64,000 nucleotides of DNA from Tenacibaculum agarivorans. Lineage in GTDB: Bacteria; Bacteroidota; Bacteroidia; Flavobacteriales; Flavobacteriaceae. Location: NCBI RefSeq assembly GCF_001936575.1, contig NZ_MSMP01000001.1:310001-374000 (forward strand), in the 5' to 3' direction. The position numbers and the translations under genes are program-made. This document shows positions 23,935-32,983 of the stretch, piece by piece (the first letter of the stretch is position 1; each line of letters opens with the position of its first letter). The notes below the pieces were generated by a model that was not told where the DNA came from, did not search any database, and worked only from the letters and a program-made list of their open reading frames with translations.

Positions 23935-26610
23935 TTATATTTCTTTGATAATTATCGTTTTTACTTTATCTCCAAAAGGATCAATTGGGTTAATACTTTC
24001 TGTCACTCTCTCTACCAAAAACCTAGTCTTACTTTTAAACAAAACTTCAGCTTCTTCTTTAAAGGTTGATAAGGGCTCTATTAACTTACCTGTCTTACTT
24101 TCTATTCTAATTAAAACCGTAAAAGGTCTTCTTTGCATTGCTTCTCCAATGGCAAACATATCGTATGTAGTTGATGTAAAATGCTTATTTAAAATTTCAC
24201 TACCCACCTTATACACATCTCGAATCTGAGCTTCTGTCAAATTTTCAATTCTATATAATAATCCTTCAGATTTAAAGTTCGGCAGTTTATCAAGTCCTTG
24301 ATTCATTAATTTTTCTTGTTCAAAGAAAAAATCTGTCATCGGAATTTCACCTCTTAAAGCTTTATTAAAATCTTTATAACCCAAATTAGTTGTATAAAAT
24401 TTTAACATTGCTTCTTCTCCTACTGTAAGAAAGCCTTCAAATACTCTTTTAGCTATACCATTCTTTAAATCTTCCAGATATTTTTTAAAACTACCCCGTT
24501 TTTCTAACAAAGTCTCAATCAAAACATCAAAATACCTCTTAATAGCCTCATCTTTTTTGTTTTTAATACTCGAAAATAAACCTTTTAAAAACTCTTCTGC
24601 TTGACTTTTGGTTAAATTTTCAGCAATATTAGTACCGTTATAGAAAAAGGCATAACTACCATCTTCATTTTTTAACATGGCAACACCTATAGTTTTTAAC
24701 TTATTCCATGCATTGGTTCTAGCAACATTAAAAAAACTTTTTCCTAAAGCGGTTATTGGGTCTACAAAACTATACGCAACATTATCCACTAAAATAATTC
24801 TAGCTTGTAAACTCGCCACAAACTCATCTATCAAACTTTTTAAGGTATCTAAATGTTTAGGAATATTTTTGGTAAAAGCTATTATGGCATCCCAAAGTTT
24901 AGTAAACGTATTGATGGTAAATTGTACCGTGTTTTTTGCGATTTTAGCTGTATTTGCGGCTACTTTACTTGGTATAGTTGCCATCGCTTTATATGATTTC
25001 AACACCGTTTGCAGTGCTTTAGCTACATTTCCTGTTCCTCCTGTAGCAAAAAAGGTTACTACTTCTGAGGCTACAAAACCAACACTAAAACCTAAATAAT
25101 ACCCAATAGCTCCCGGATCTATAGTAATATTAATAGGTGTGTTTATTAGGTTTACTATTGCAGTATAGGCCACTTTAGGCAATGATGCTAATAAAGACAG
25201 AAACTTTTTAAGGTTTGTAAACGTAAACACATTCACAAAAGCATCTACTAAGTTCTCAAAGTTTTCAGCAAAAAGACTTAAATAACTTCCTGGATTTTTA
25301 AAGAACGTGGTGCTTTGCACAAGACCGTTTAATACATCAAACAGCATGGCTAAAATATCAAAAAAAGATTTTACAAAATCTATAATGCTATTAATTAACC
25401 CCACTAATAAACCGTTGATAAAATAATAGAGATCCACTAAATTATCTATAACTGCATCAAAAAAATCGTGCAATAACTCTGGAATACTTTGAATTACCTG
25501 CAGTACTTTTTCTAAATTAAAAGGTACTAGTTTAGCAATAATCTTATTATCCAAAATAGATACTGTTGCCTTAGTAGCTTTTTCTGTAATTGGAAACAAA
25601 TACGTTTTATAGATTGCCTTTACCTGTGTTTCTATATCTACACCCTTTTCATCATCTTTAAGCTCTGGAAGCAACGGGTCAAATTTTGGATTCTCTTTAC
25701 CGTCTATTTGAGTTTTCCAATAGGTGTTATTTAATTTTAAGTCATTAATTTCGGTACTAATTAATTTTAAGCCATCAGAAACCCCAGTAAAAATCTCATC
25801 TGTAGTCCAACGTATAACATTTCCTCCATAGGATAATGTTTTACTGGCTATTAAATAAAATTGACTTTCTTTTTTATCTTTAAGCTCTTCTTTTATCATG
25901 GTAGAGAGTTCATTGGTAGCAATATCTACTCCAAATACTCTAGCCACTTGCGCTATGGTCAATCTATCTACTTCAGGTAGTGTACGTACATTTTTTCCCT
26001 TTTTAATTCTAAAAACTGTACCTAAAAAGTTAGTGTCTTCACTTGTTTCTATAAATAGCACCACTTGATGTGCATTTACATCTGTTATGCTCTGAAAAGC
26101 ACTTTCCAATTTAGCCCCATTACCAGAAACCAACAAGGTAACAAAAGCATCTAATTCTACACTCGGTATTTTTTGTGGTTTCGGTTCTAAACCTGCTTTT
26201 ACTTTAATATCTAAAAAAACTTCCTCTAGCTCTACGCTACTATCTAAACGTATGTAAAATTTCTCATTAATTTCATAGTACGAAATTTTATCATCACTAT
26301 TTAAATCTAACATATGCTCCTGTAAAAAAGCTATACTTTCTTCATCTTCTTTATATTCTAGCGCGTCTGCTTCTCCTGCTGGAGGGTTATTTTCGATATA
26401 AAAATCACCATATTCTCCAGAAAGCCTACTGTTTAAATGAACAAACCATTTATCAGAACTTTCTACTCCTTTTTCAATTTCTATATAAACATTAGTACTA
26501 GGAGGTTCTGTTTCTTCTATTTGATTTTGTTGTGTATCTGAAAACACTACCAAATTTTTAAAATTGGTTTTGTGTTTAAAATTTCTCAATCCATATTCGT
26601 GTGCGTACAT
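23935..26610 (-). CDS. Large polymorphic toxin with ADP-ribosyltransferase-like C-terminus
   Basis: An 891-residue protein without signal peptide. Residues about 1-160 are beta-rich (NVYIEIEKGVESSDKWFVHL). Residues about 360-560 are a run of hydrophobic and amphipathic helices (FINGLLVGLINSIIDFVKSF, AIGYYLGFSVGFVASEVVTF), as in translocation regions of polymorphic toxins. The last about 110 residues resemble an R-S-E class ADP-ribosyltransferase: R787 in LLYRIENL, S813 in FTSTTYD, and E853-A-E855 in FKEEAEVLF. Such enzymes transfer ADP-ribose from NAD to target proteins. Immunity-like genes follow directly. The target and delivery route are unknown. Confidence 0.72.
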   Translation of the reverse strand: MYAHEYGLRNFKHKTNFKNLVVFSDTQQNQIEETEPPSTNVYIEIEKGVESSDKWFVHLNSRLSGEYGDFYIENNPPAGEADALEYKEDEESIAFLQEHMLDLNSDDKISYYEINEKFYIRLDSSVELEEVFLDIKVKAGLEPKPQKIPSVELDAFVTLLVSGNGAKLESAFQSITDVNAHQVVLFIETSEDTNFLGTVFRIKKGKNVRTLPEVDRLTIAQVARVFGVDIATNELSTMIKEELKDKKESQFYLIASKTLSYGGNVIRWTTDEIFTGVSDGLKLISTEINDLKLNNTYWKTQIDGKENPKFDPLLPELKDDEKGVDIETQVKAIYKTYLFPITEKATKATVSILDNKIIAKLVPFNLEKVLQVIQSIPELLHDFFDAVIDNLVDLYYFINGLLVGLINSIIDFVKSFFDILAMLFDVLNGLVQSTTFFKNPGSYLSLFAENFENLVDAFVNVFTFTNLKKFLSLLASLPKVAYTAIVNLINTPINITIDPGAIGYYLGFSVGFVASEVVTFFATGGTGNVAKALQTVLKSYKAMATIPSKVAANTAKIAKNTVQFTINTFTKLWDAIIAFTKNIPKHLDTLKSLIDEFVASLQARIILVDNVAYSFVDPITALGKSFFNVARTNAWNKLKTIGVAMLKNEDGSYAFFYNGTNIAENLTKSQAEEFLKGLFSSIKNKKDEAIKRYFDVLIETLLEKRGSFKKYLEDLKNGIAKRVFEGFLTVGEEAMLKFYTTNLGYKDFNKALRGEIPMTDFFFEQEKLMNQGLDKLPNFKSEGLLYRIENLTEAQIRDVYKVGSEILNKHFTSTTYDMFAIGEAMQRRPFTVLIRIESKTGKLIEPLSTFKEEAEVLFKSKTRFLVERVTESINPIDPFGDKVKTIIIKEI

Positions 26611-26688
26611 AGCTTTTTTTTAATTACTAATACTTTTTTTATTCTCTTTTTATCTCAAATGCAAAACTTATTTTTACCTGAAGGAAAA

Positions 26689-26711
26689 GTAATTGTACTA
26701 AGTACAATTAC
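26689..26711 (-). terminator. Intra-operon hairpin between the 1267-aa gene and the toxin gene
   Basis: GTAATTGTAC / GTACAATTAC form a perfect 10-bp stem with a 3-nt loop; on minus it is followed by TTTTCCTT. It lies 45 bp after one gene and 78 bp before the next, so it may act as a partial terminator or RNA-stability element. Confidence 0.55.
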
Positions 26712-26756
26712 CCTCCTTACATTTAAAAATGTTAGTTATCACATTTTACTTAAAAA

Positions 26757-29700
26757 CTATCGCACATCATTATCCTGACCTACTGTATCAAAGCCTACAC
26801 CTTCAAGATCATTTGAAGTATTACCTCCCAAAGTATTTTTAGACGTTCCAAACTCACTTGTATCATCACAATTTAGATTGCATGGTAATCCCCCTTCATC
26901 TAACACAACAGAATCTGCTTGTAAAATAGTTAAGGCTGTAGGCACACGTGTTTCCCAAGTACCTTCTACTTCTCCAATTGGATTTAACATTTCTTCTGCA
27001 ACAGATACATATAGTTCATCTTCTGTATCAGTAACCATACCTTGTCCATTCCAAATTTCACCCGTATTCATAAACCAGTTCACTGCTTTTTCAAATCCCG
27101 GACGTACAGGCACTACAGCTCTAGCCATTCCGCTTTGTAAGAAAGCTTTAAAAATAGGATCGTTACTATTTTCGTAGTCGAAACTTTTTACCCAAGCCTC
27201 TTCACCTGCTTTATAAAAATATGGATAGAAGGTGTAGGCCATGATTTCCCAATCGAAAGCTTGTTCAAAAAATTTCACTACTTCCGCATGGTTTTGGAAT
27301 TCTTTGTTTCTATTTACAAATGCACTTGAATCCTTATAATTTGACTTACTTGTTGTTAAACCAAACGGTTTGGTCATTAAATCAACAGCAATACGTTTGA
27401 TTTCACGTTTTTCAATACCACGATTCAATTGCGAACTAAATTCTCTTTGTTTTTCTGCTTCTTCACCTTCTAAAGACTGTCCTTGCATAAACTCATTATA
27501 CTCTCGCACTCGCTCATTATAAGCATTTAGTATTGCATTATAGGTTTCGTTTTGCCATTGCTCATAGTACTCTCTTGTTCTGGAACACTCTGCAGAAACA
27601 GAAATTGCAATAGTCCCTGTATCATATGACTCATAAGCTATAGCTAATTTTCCTTGTACACCCCCTAAATATTCAAATCTTATATTTTGCTCATCTTCTC
27701 GTACTCCTTCAGAAGAAGAACTACTACGGTTAAAATTTTTGTGATGACTTTTCCCTCCTATTTGGATAGAGTAAGAAGGATATTCTTTATCATTATGATG
27801 AAAATTATAACTTACACTAGCAAAAGCTGTATTAACTTCATAACCTTCAGGTATATCCATTTCACCTACTTCACTTGTAAGCCAGCCTAATTCTTTCCCT
27901 CCTTTATAATAGTTAGATCCGAATCCTGTAGTAATTCTCTTTATTGGAAGCGGCTCTGGTTTTACTTCTGCATTATACAATGCTGCTATATCTTGATAAT
28001 TATCCTTATGTAAATTAACAGGACTTAACAAACCTTGCGGAAGTAAAAGCCCCATTCTAAGCTCACTAGGGTGTTTTGGTTTTTGTGGCGCTATTATACT
28101 ACCATTATTCACTGTTGATTTTTTACTATCTCCATTTAAATAACAATCAATATAAAACTTTGCAGGTTCAGGTATTGCAAATTCATACATTAAACGTTTA
28201 CCATAATTTACCATGCTATTCTTATAGATAATATCTACCCAGCGATACACTCCGGTTACGTGCTTATCTCCTTTTCTATTATCAAAACCATGAGTATTAT
28301 TTTCTTCAAATTCCTTAACAATACGTGAGGTACGTTTGCGACTTACTTTTTCCACTACACGCTCTAAAGCACGTTCTGTAACTTCTTGGGCATAGGTTTG
28401 TGCTTGTAAATTAGAATCTGACCTGGAACTGCTAGAAGAACTATTATAATTTGTACCCGCAGAAAACATTGTATCTGCAAATCCAAGTTTTCCACTTACA
28501 CTGGCATTCGCTCCAAAACTAGTGACATTGTCTTCATTTACCACAGAAGAAGCCTCACTTTGTAACTCGTTGCGTTCTGTAGTAGTAGTATCCGTTAAGT
28601 TTTCCGTTTCGCGTTCCCTACTCTGTTCTGTAGTAACATCGCTAATTCTAAGATTTCTTGTTGAACGCTCTTTATATTCGCGTGCCATTATATTTTCAAT
28701 ATGTGACACTTCTCCAGGCACATAACAGCACACTTCTTGCTCTACACGTCTAAAATCTGCAATTCCTAATTGACTTACCCCGTAGATCACGCCATCAGGA
28801 GCTTCTGTATCTTCATCTTTATGTTCAGTTCCACTATCTGAATCCACTACTTTAGCTATACCCACAACGGTTTCCTCTAAAGTAAAAGTATTAAACTTAG
28901 GTTCTATTTTAGAACTAAAACTTAAAACCGTGTTATCAGATAGCGTAATCTCTCCTTCAATAGTATACGAACTCTGTCCTACTAAAATTCCTAGTGGGAA
29001 GATTTTTACTTTTTCATAAGATGATATCTGTGATGCTAAAGCTCTAAACGCATCAGCAGATACAATTTCTACTCCTTTATCATCTAACATTTTGTAGGAC
29101 ATCTCTGTGATTTTTCTAAAAGAATCTCCAATATGTATATTGATATCAAAAGTAGACGAGGCCTGAAACATAACATTATGCAAACTTATAGAGTATACAT
29201 ACGGCACACTATCCGCCACATCTACAGTAATCCCTTCAGTATTAATAGTATCATTAATAACACCCACAGGCGTGTTATCTACAATTGTTAAATTCTCCTC
29301 CTCTATTCTATCTTCTAATACTGATGTTACCTCAGCAAACGTATCAAAAATCTCGAATTCCGTAGAATTAAATAAACCTATCGTTTCTGGTGATAGCTGA
29401 GCCAAAATTCTTGCTTCAGAAGCTGTAGGAGCTTCGGTAGATCCATCAGGAATTCTAATAATCTCTGGGCTTTTTGTATACGCTAAAGTAATATCAGTGA
29501 TTTCCTCTGAAGGTGTAGTTACTGTTTGAGCGTCTACACTATCTTCATTTGATACAACCGTTTTTTCAGTTACAGCTGTTTCCTTTGTTAATTGAGCTTG
29601 ACTTTGTGATTCTCGTACTTTAGCTTCATACTCTTGTAGTGCAGCTTCACGTTTTTTTACTTCTTCTTTATTATATACAATCTCTGCACGTTTTAGCTCT

Positions 29701-30560
29701 TTTAATGACGCTTTATACTGCGCTAATCTCAATTGTGCTTTATCCACAATAGCCTGCTTTCTTAAATATTCAGAAACTCTAGAAGACAATCCAGCATCAG
29801 TAACTGATTCCTCAGTTTTTGGCGCATATAATACTTCTTTAGGTATCACCACACTAGCGTTAGCTCTAAGCGTAAATTCTCTCAACTCTTCTGAGGTAAA
29901 CTCTAATGCTTCTAAAGGGTTTCCAGCACCTGCTTCACTTCCTGGAGTAAAATCTTTAGGAACACCTGAACCAGGCTCAGTTCTTCCTCCCCCGACACTA
30001 CCTCCCGGTGTCATAGCATTAAAATTTACTTCCACATATGTTTTAAATGCTTTTAAAAACTTATTTGCAATCAACATTTGAATGATCGTTTCACGAACTG
30101 CAGTGGAAGTTTTGTGAATAGTTTGGTAGTATAAATTCTCCCAAAGTTGTGGCTCCTCTTTATCTGATAAAATAACATCGTCAAATGAAGGGAATATAGG
30201 CGCTGCAGTTGGACCACTAATATCATCTGCAAAAAGTACTGCTAAGTTTTGCATAATACTTAATGGTGATAAGTAATTTTTATTACGCATTAACCAACTA
30301 GAAAACTGATATAGTTTTGTTTTTCTAAGTTCCAGCGCATTTTCTATTGGTAAAAATTGCATTGGATCTTTATATGCTTGTTCCAACGCTGTTTGTTTTT
30401 GCTTCTGATCTGTGATGCCTTGAGTTGCCCTATGTGCAATACTCACATCTTTATTTTCTAAAGCTACAAACGCAAATTCTTTACTTTTTTCATCTGGTAA
30501 TTGCGGACTGCGTAGTGTTACAAACCTGAACAAGTTTGATTTGATTGGTTTTTTTTCCAT
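26757..30560 (-). CDS. Very large unknown protein of the toxin cassette (1267 aa)
   Basis: A 1267-residue protein without signal peptide or transmembrane helix. The N-terminal about 150 residues are helical (FRFVTLRSPQLPDEKSKEF), with a Gly-rich linker near 180-210 (GGSVGGGRTEPGSG). A coiled coil at about 285-340 (KELKRAEIVYNKEEVKKREA), a beta-rich region to about 620 and a Ser/Glu-rich helical part (VTERALERVVEKVSRKRTSR) follow. The long C-terminal part includes FEQAFDWEIMAYTFYPYFYK and GMARAVVPVRPGFEKAVNWF. I vaguely recall similar C-terminal segments in large uncharacterised proteins of several phyla but cannot name a family. It is first in the operon with the toxin, suggesting a carrier, assembly or delivery role. 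Confidence 0.5.
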   Translation of the reverse strand: MEKKPIKSNLFRFVTLRSPQLPDEKSKEFAFVALENKDVSIAHRATQGITDQKQKQTALEQAYKDPMQFLPIENALELRKTKLYQFSSWLMRNKNYLSPLSIMQNLAVLFADDISGPTAAPIFPSFDDVILSDKEEPQLWENLYYQTIHKTSTAVRETIIQMLIANKFLKAFKTYVEVNFNAMTPGGSVGGGRTEPGSGVPKDFTPGSEAGAGNPLEALEFTSEELREFTLRANASVVIPKEVLYAPKTEESVTDAGLSSRVSEYLRKQAIVDKAQLRLAQYKASLKELKRAEIVYNKEEVKKREAALQEYEAKVRESQSQAQLTKETAVTEKTVVSNEDSVDAQTVTTPSEEITDITLAYTKSPEIIRIPDGSTEAPTASEARILAQLSPETIGLFNSTEFEIFDTFAEVTSVLEDRIEEENLTIVDNTPVGVINDTINTEGITVDVADSVPYVYSISLHNVMFQASSTFDINIHIGDSFRKITEMSYKMLDDKGVEIVSADAFRALASQISSYEKVKIFPLGILVGQSSYTIEGEITLSDNTVLSFSSKIEPKFNTFTLEETVVGIAKVVDSDSGTEHKDEDTEAPDGVIYGVSQLGIADFRRVEQEVCCYVPGEVSHIENIMAREYKERSTRNLRISDVTTEQSRERETENLTDTTTTERNELQSEASSVVNEDNVTSFGANASVSGKLGFADTMFSAGTNYNSSSSSSRSDSNLQAQTYAQEVTERALERVVEKVSRKRTSRIVKEFEENNTHGFDNRKGDKHVTGVYRWVDIIYKNSMVNYGKRLMYEFAIPEPAKFYIDCYLNGDSKKSTVNNGSIIAPQKPKHPSELRMGLLLPQGLLSPVNLHKDNYQDIAALYNAEVKPEPLPIKRITTGFGSNYYKGGKELGWLTSEVGEMDIPEGYEVNTAFASVSYNFHHNDKEYPSYSIQIGGKSHHKNFNRSSSSSEGVREDEQNIRFEYLGGVQGKLAIAYESYDTGTIAISVSAECSRTREYYEQWQNETYNAILNAYNERVREYNEFMQGQSLEGEEAEKQREFSSQLNRGIEKREIKRIAVDLMTKPFGLTTSKSNYKDSSAFVNRNKEFQNHAEVVKFFEQAFDWEIMAYTFYPYFYKAGEEAWVKSFDYENSNDPIFKAFLQSGMARAVVPVRPGFEKAVNWFMNTGEIWNGQGMVTDTEDELYVSVAEEMLNPIGEVEGTWETRVPTALTILQADSVVLDEGGLPCNLNCDDTSEFGTSKNTLGGNTSNDLEGVGFDTVGQDNDVR

Positions 30561-30736
30561 TTCCTTTTCTTTTAATATTATTAATTTGCTTTTAAAAATG
30601 TATTCTATTTTTTTGCTTTTCTAATAGCTTACACACTTCTAAACAACTAAACTCAATAATTTATCACGAAAAAACATAGCATAACAGACTAGTTTTAAAC
30701 ACATTAAAACCTAGACCTTATTTATCTTTTACATAA

Positions 30737-30776
30737 CACAAATGTTTGATTTTGTAAGATTTTATGTATCTTCGCA
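30737..30776 (+). promoter_or_regulatory. Promoter-operator of the S24 repressor
   Basis: TTTG (30745-30748), an 18-bp spacer and TATCTTCG (30767-30774, one mismatch from TAnnTTTG). The spacer contains TTTGTAAGATTTTATG, related to the TTGTAATATGTT element of the endolysin and fibre promoters. An inverted partial copy, ACATAACACAA, starts at about 30731. The divergent 1267-aa gene begins 177 bp to the left. Confidence 0.5.
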
Positions 30777-30856
30777 ATCAATTACAGGTCAAAAATAAAA
30801 ACATTTTACAAAAAACAAAAACTTTTTTGTGTGTTTTGTGTTAAAATAATCACAAG

Positions 30857-31654
30857 ATGGATATTTCTAAAAAAATAGCTGAAATTCGAGATTTTCATAA
30901 ACTCAACAACCTATCTTTCTCTAAACGCATTAACGTTACAGGAACTACAATAGATAGTATTGTAAATGGTAGACCTCAGTCTGATGGTAGTAGAAAAAAA
31001 ACAAAACCAGGTTATGATGTATTGACCTCTATTATTAATGAGTTTAAAATTAATCCTGATTATTTATTTGGCTTAAGTCAAATTATGCTTCGTAAAGATT
31101 TGCCGAATAGCAATTATACTGGAACTCCACAAGTAGTATCTACAAATGATTCTGGACATGAAAACATCATTTTTGTCCCGACACAAGCTCGAGCTGGATA
31201 TTTGAGTGGTTATGGTGATACTGAATACATTCAAAATTTACCATCTTTCCATATGCCGCATTTACGTCATGGATCATTTCGTTGTTTCGAAGTACAAGGC
31301 AATTCTATGGTACGCACTTTTTTTGACGGTGATTTAGTTTTTGGTCAATATGTTGAAAATCTTAATGATATTAAAGATGGTAGAGTATACGTTATTGTAA
31401 GTAAAAATGATGGTATTGTACTAAAACGGGTAATTAATAGAATACTGGAACGGGGAAAGTTGATTTTGAAAAGTGATAATAAAGATGGAAATTATCCTAC
31501 TTACACTATTAATGTTGATGAAATTATGGAGGTATGGTATGTAACTATGTATGCTTCAAAACAAATGCCAGAACCTGTAGATGTTTACGATAGACTTCAC
31601 GATTTAGAAAGTCAAATCACAGAACTTCAAGAACAGATAAAGTTTAAAAAATAA
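30857..31654 (+). CDS. XRE-type repressor with S24 (LexA/CI-like) autoprotease domain
   Basis: A 265-residue cytoplasmic regulator. The N-terminal HTH (about residues 1-75: IAEIRDFHKLNNLSFSKRIN, YDVLTSIINEFKINPDYLFG) is followed by a C-terminal peptidase S24 domain. The S24 features are all there: cleavage site A113-G114 in QARAGYLSG, nucleophile S150 in VQGNSMV, and general base K190 in GIVLKRV. Family knowledge: RecA filament triggers self-cleavage of LexA/CI-type proteins and derepresses target genes. A C-terminal coiled coil (LHDLESQITELQEQIKF) may aid dimerisation. Divergent from the toxin operon, so it probably controls it. Confidence 0.9.
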   Translation: MDISKKIAEIRDFHKLNNLSFSKRINVTGTTIDSIVNGRPQSDGSRKKTKPGYDVLTSIINEFKINPDYLFGLSQIMLRKDLPNSNYTGTPQVVSTNDSGHENIIFVPTQARAGYLSGYGDTEYIQNLPSFHMPHLRHGSFRCFEVQGNSMVRTFFDGDLVFGQYVENLNDIKDGRVYVIVSKNDGIVLKRVINRILERGKLILKSDNKDGNYPTYTINVDEIMEVWYVTMYASKQMPEPVDVYDRLHDLESQITELQEQIKFKK

Positions 31655-31686
31655 GGATTTGCAGTAATGCAAACCCTCGAAATATA

Positions 31687-32766
31687 TTAACTCAAATCTT
31701 TCTTTAACAAATTATGAAAATGATGCACTCCAGTTTCTCGAGTCGTAGAAAATCGCCCATCAGTATAAAATCTTGATTTTAATCCTTTTTGAACACCTTC
31801 TACCACCCACTCATCTTCTTGCTGTGTTTTTTCTCCTAGCTGCTCACCACTCATGCGTTCCCAAATCGTTCTATCTTTAATATAATATAGAAACTCTACT
31901 TTGGTAAAATTCTCAGTGTAAGGCCTCACTATATTCAATTGTACCCCCCAAGGATAAAAATTCAGCATGAAGTTTGGATAAAACCAGTAATAATATGCAG
32001 AAATATTTTTCCCATAATCTGGATGATCTTCAGGAAAATCAAATGTTTCTGCTCCACCTTCAGCATACCCAACTTGCAATACCATATTTTTATCACAAAT
32101 GGTATCATAGCTTCCATAATCTAAAATGCTATTTAAAGCAGGATGCACAAAAGGAATATGAAAACCTTCTAAATAATTATCGATATACAATGCCCAGTGC
32201 GATTGTACATTGTAGGTTTTAGAATATTCTGGAGCAAATTCAAATTCTTCAACATTTAAAAAACCAACCTTCTTTTCTAATTCCTCAGATATTTCAGAAA
32301 AATCCATCTTCGGGTCTAAGCTAGTGAATAAAAATTGTTCCCATTTTTTTAAGAGTAATTGATGTAAATGATCACATGGTCTTGGAAAGTTTTCTACTTC
32401 TTTAAACTCCGGCATAAATTCAAATTTTCCTTCTAAATTGAATCGTCTACCGTGATAAGAACACACTAATTTCCTGTTTTTCCCAGGGTGATGTGATAAT
32501 AAAAAACCTCTGTGTGTACATACATTTGATAAACACCTAACCTCCTCTTTTTGCTTAGTTAACACTAAAGGTTCATCAATATATTTATCTAACAAGTTAA
32601 AAGGATACGTATTTATAGCTACATTAAAAATTTCTTTTTCATCACCTATGTATTGCCAACTTTTAGCAAATACTTTCTCTTTCATGGCTTCCCATATTTC
32701 TTTATCGAAATAGAAATCTGCTGGTAGCGTTGAAGACTCCGAAATACTAGTAGTCACTTTTTCCAT
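31687..32766 (-). CDS. Rieske-type ring-hydroxylating oxygenase, alpha subunit-like
   Basis: A 359-residue oxygenase. The Rieske [2Fe-2S] ligands are C83-x-H85 (NVCTHRG) and C102-x2-H105 (VCSYHGRRF). The mononuclear iron site includes H203 and H208 in DNYLEGFHIPFVHPAL of the SRPBCC catalytic domain. Length is at the short end of the family. Substrate is not identifiable: relatives include aromatic dioxygenases and choline monooxygenase-like enzymes. No reductase or beta-subunit gene is adjacent, so it would use a general electron donor. Confidence 0.88.
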   Translation of the reverse strand: MEKVTTSISESSTLPADFYFDKEIWEAMKEKVFAKSWQYIGDEKEIFNVAINTYPFNLLDKYIDEPLVLTKQKEEVRCLSNVCTHRGFLLSHHPGKNRKLVCSYHGRRFNLEGKFEFMPEFKEVENFPRPCDHLHQLLLKKWEQFLFTSLDPKMDFSEISEELEKKVGFLNVEEFEFAPEYSKTYNVQSHWALYIDNYLEGFHIPFVHPALNSILDYGSYDTICDKNMVLQVGYAEGGAETFDFPEDHPDYGKNISAYYYWFYPNFMLNFYPWGVQLNIVRPYTENFTKVEFLYYIKDRTIWERMSGEQLGEKTQQEDEWVVEGVQKGLKSRFYTDGRFSTTRETGVHHFHNLLKKDLS

Positions 32767-32919
32767 ATTACGAATAATTAAGTCTATTGTTTATAAAAAT
32801 GCTGTATTGATAACAAAATAAGCTATTTTGTGATGAATAAAAAACAACATAGTTTTATGATGGATATCCAATAATCTATTTAAACCCATTCTAAATATAA
32901 AGTAAAACGAAGTACAATG

Positions 32920-32951
32920 TTTGTACAAGTAAGCCTTAGATCTTAACTTTG
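32920..32951 (+). promoter_or_regulatory. Promoter of the succinate dehydrogenase operon
   Basis: TTTG (32920-32923), a 20-bp spacer and TAACTTTG (32944-32951): a full match to the Bacteroidetes consensus, 32 bp before the sdhC start. Confidence 0.75.
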
Positions 32952-32983
32952 TTCACAATTATATAATTCAATAATAAACGACA

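Noticed and set aside
18404..31654. Complete prophage or contractile injection system
   Set aside because: Holin, endolysin-like and fibre-like genes are present, but no sheath, tube, baseplate, capsid, terminase or integrase was recognised.
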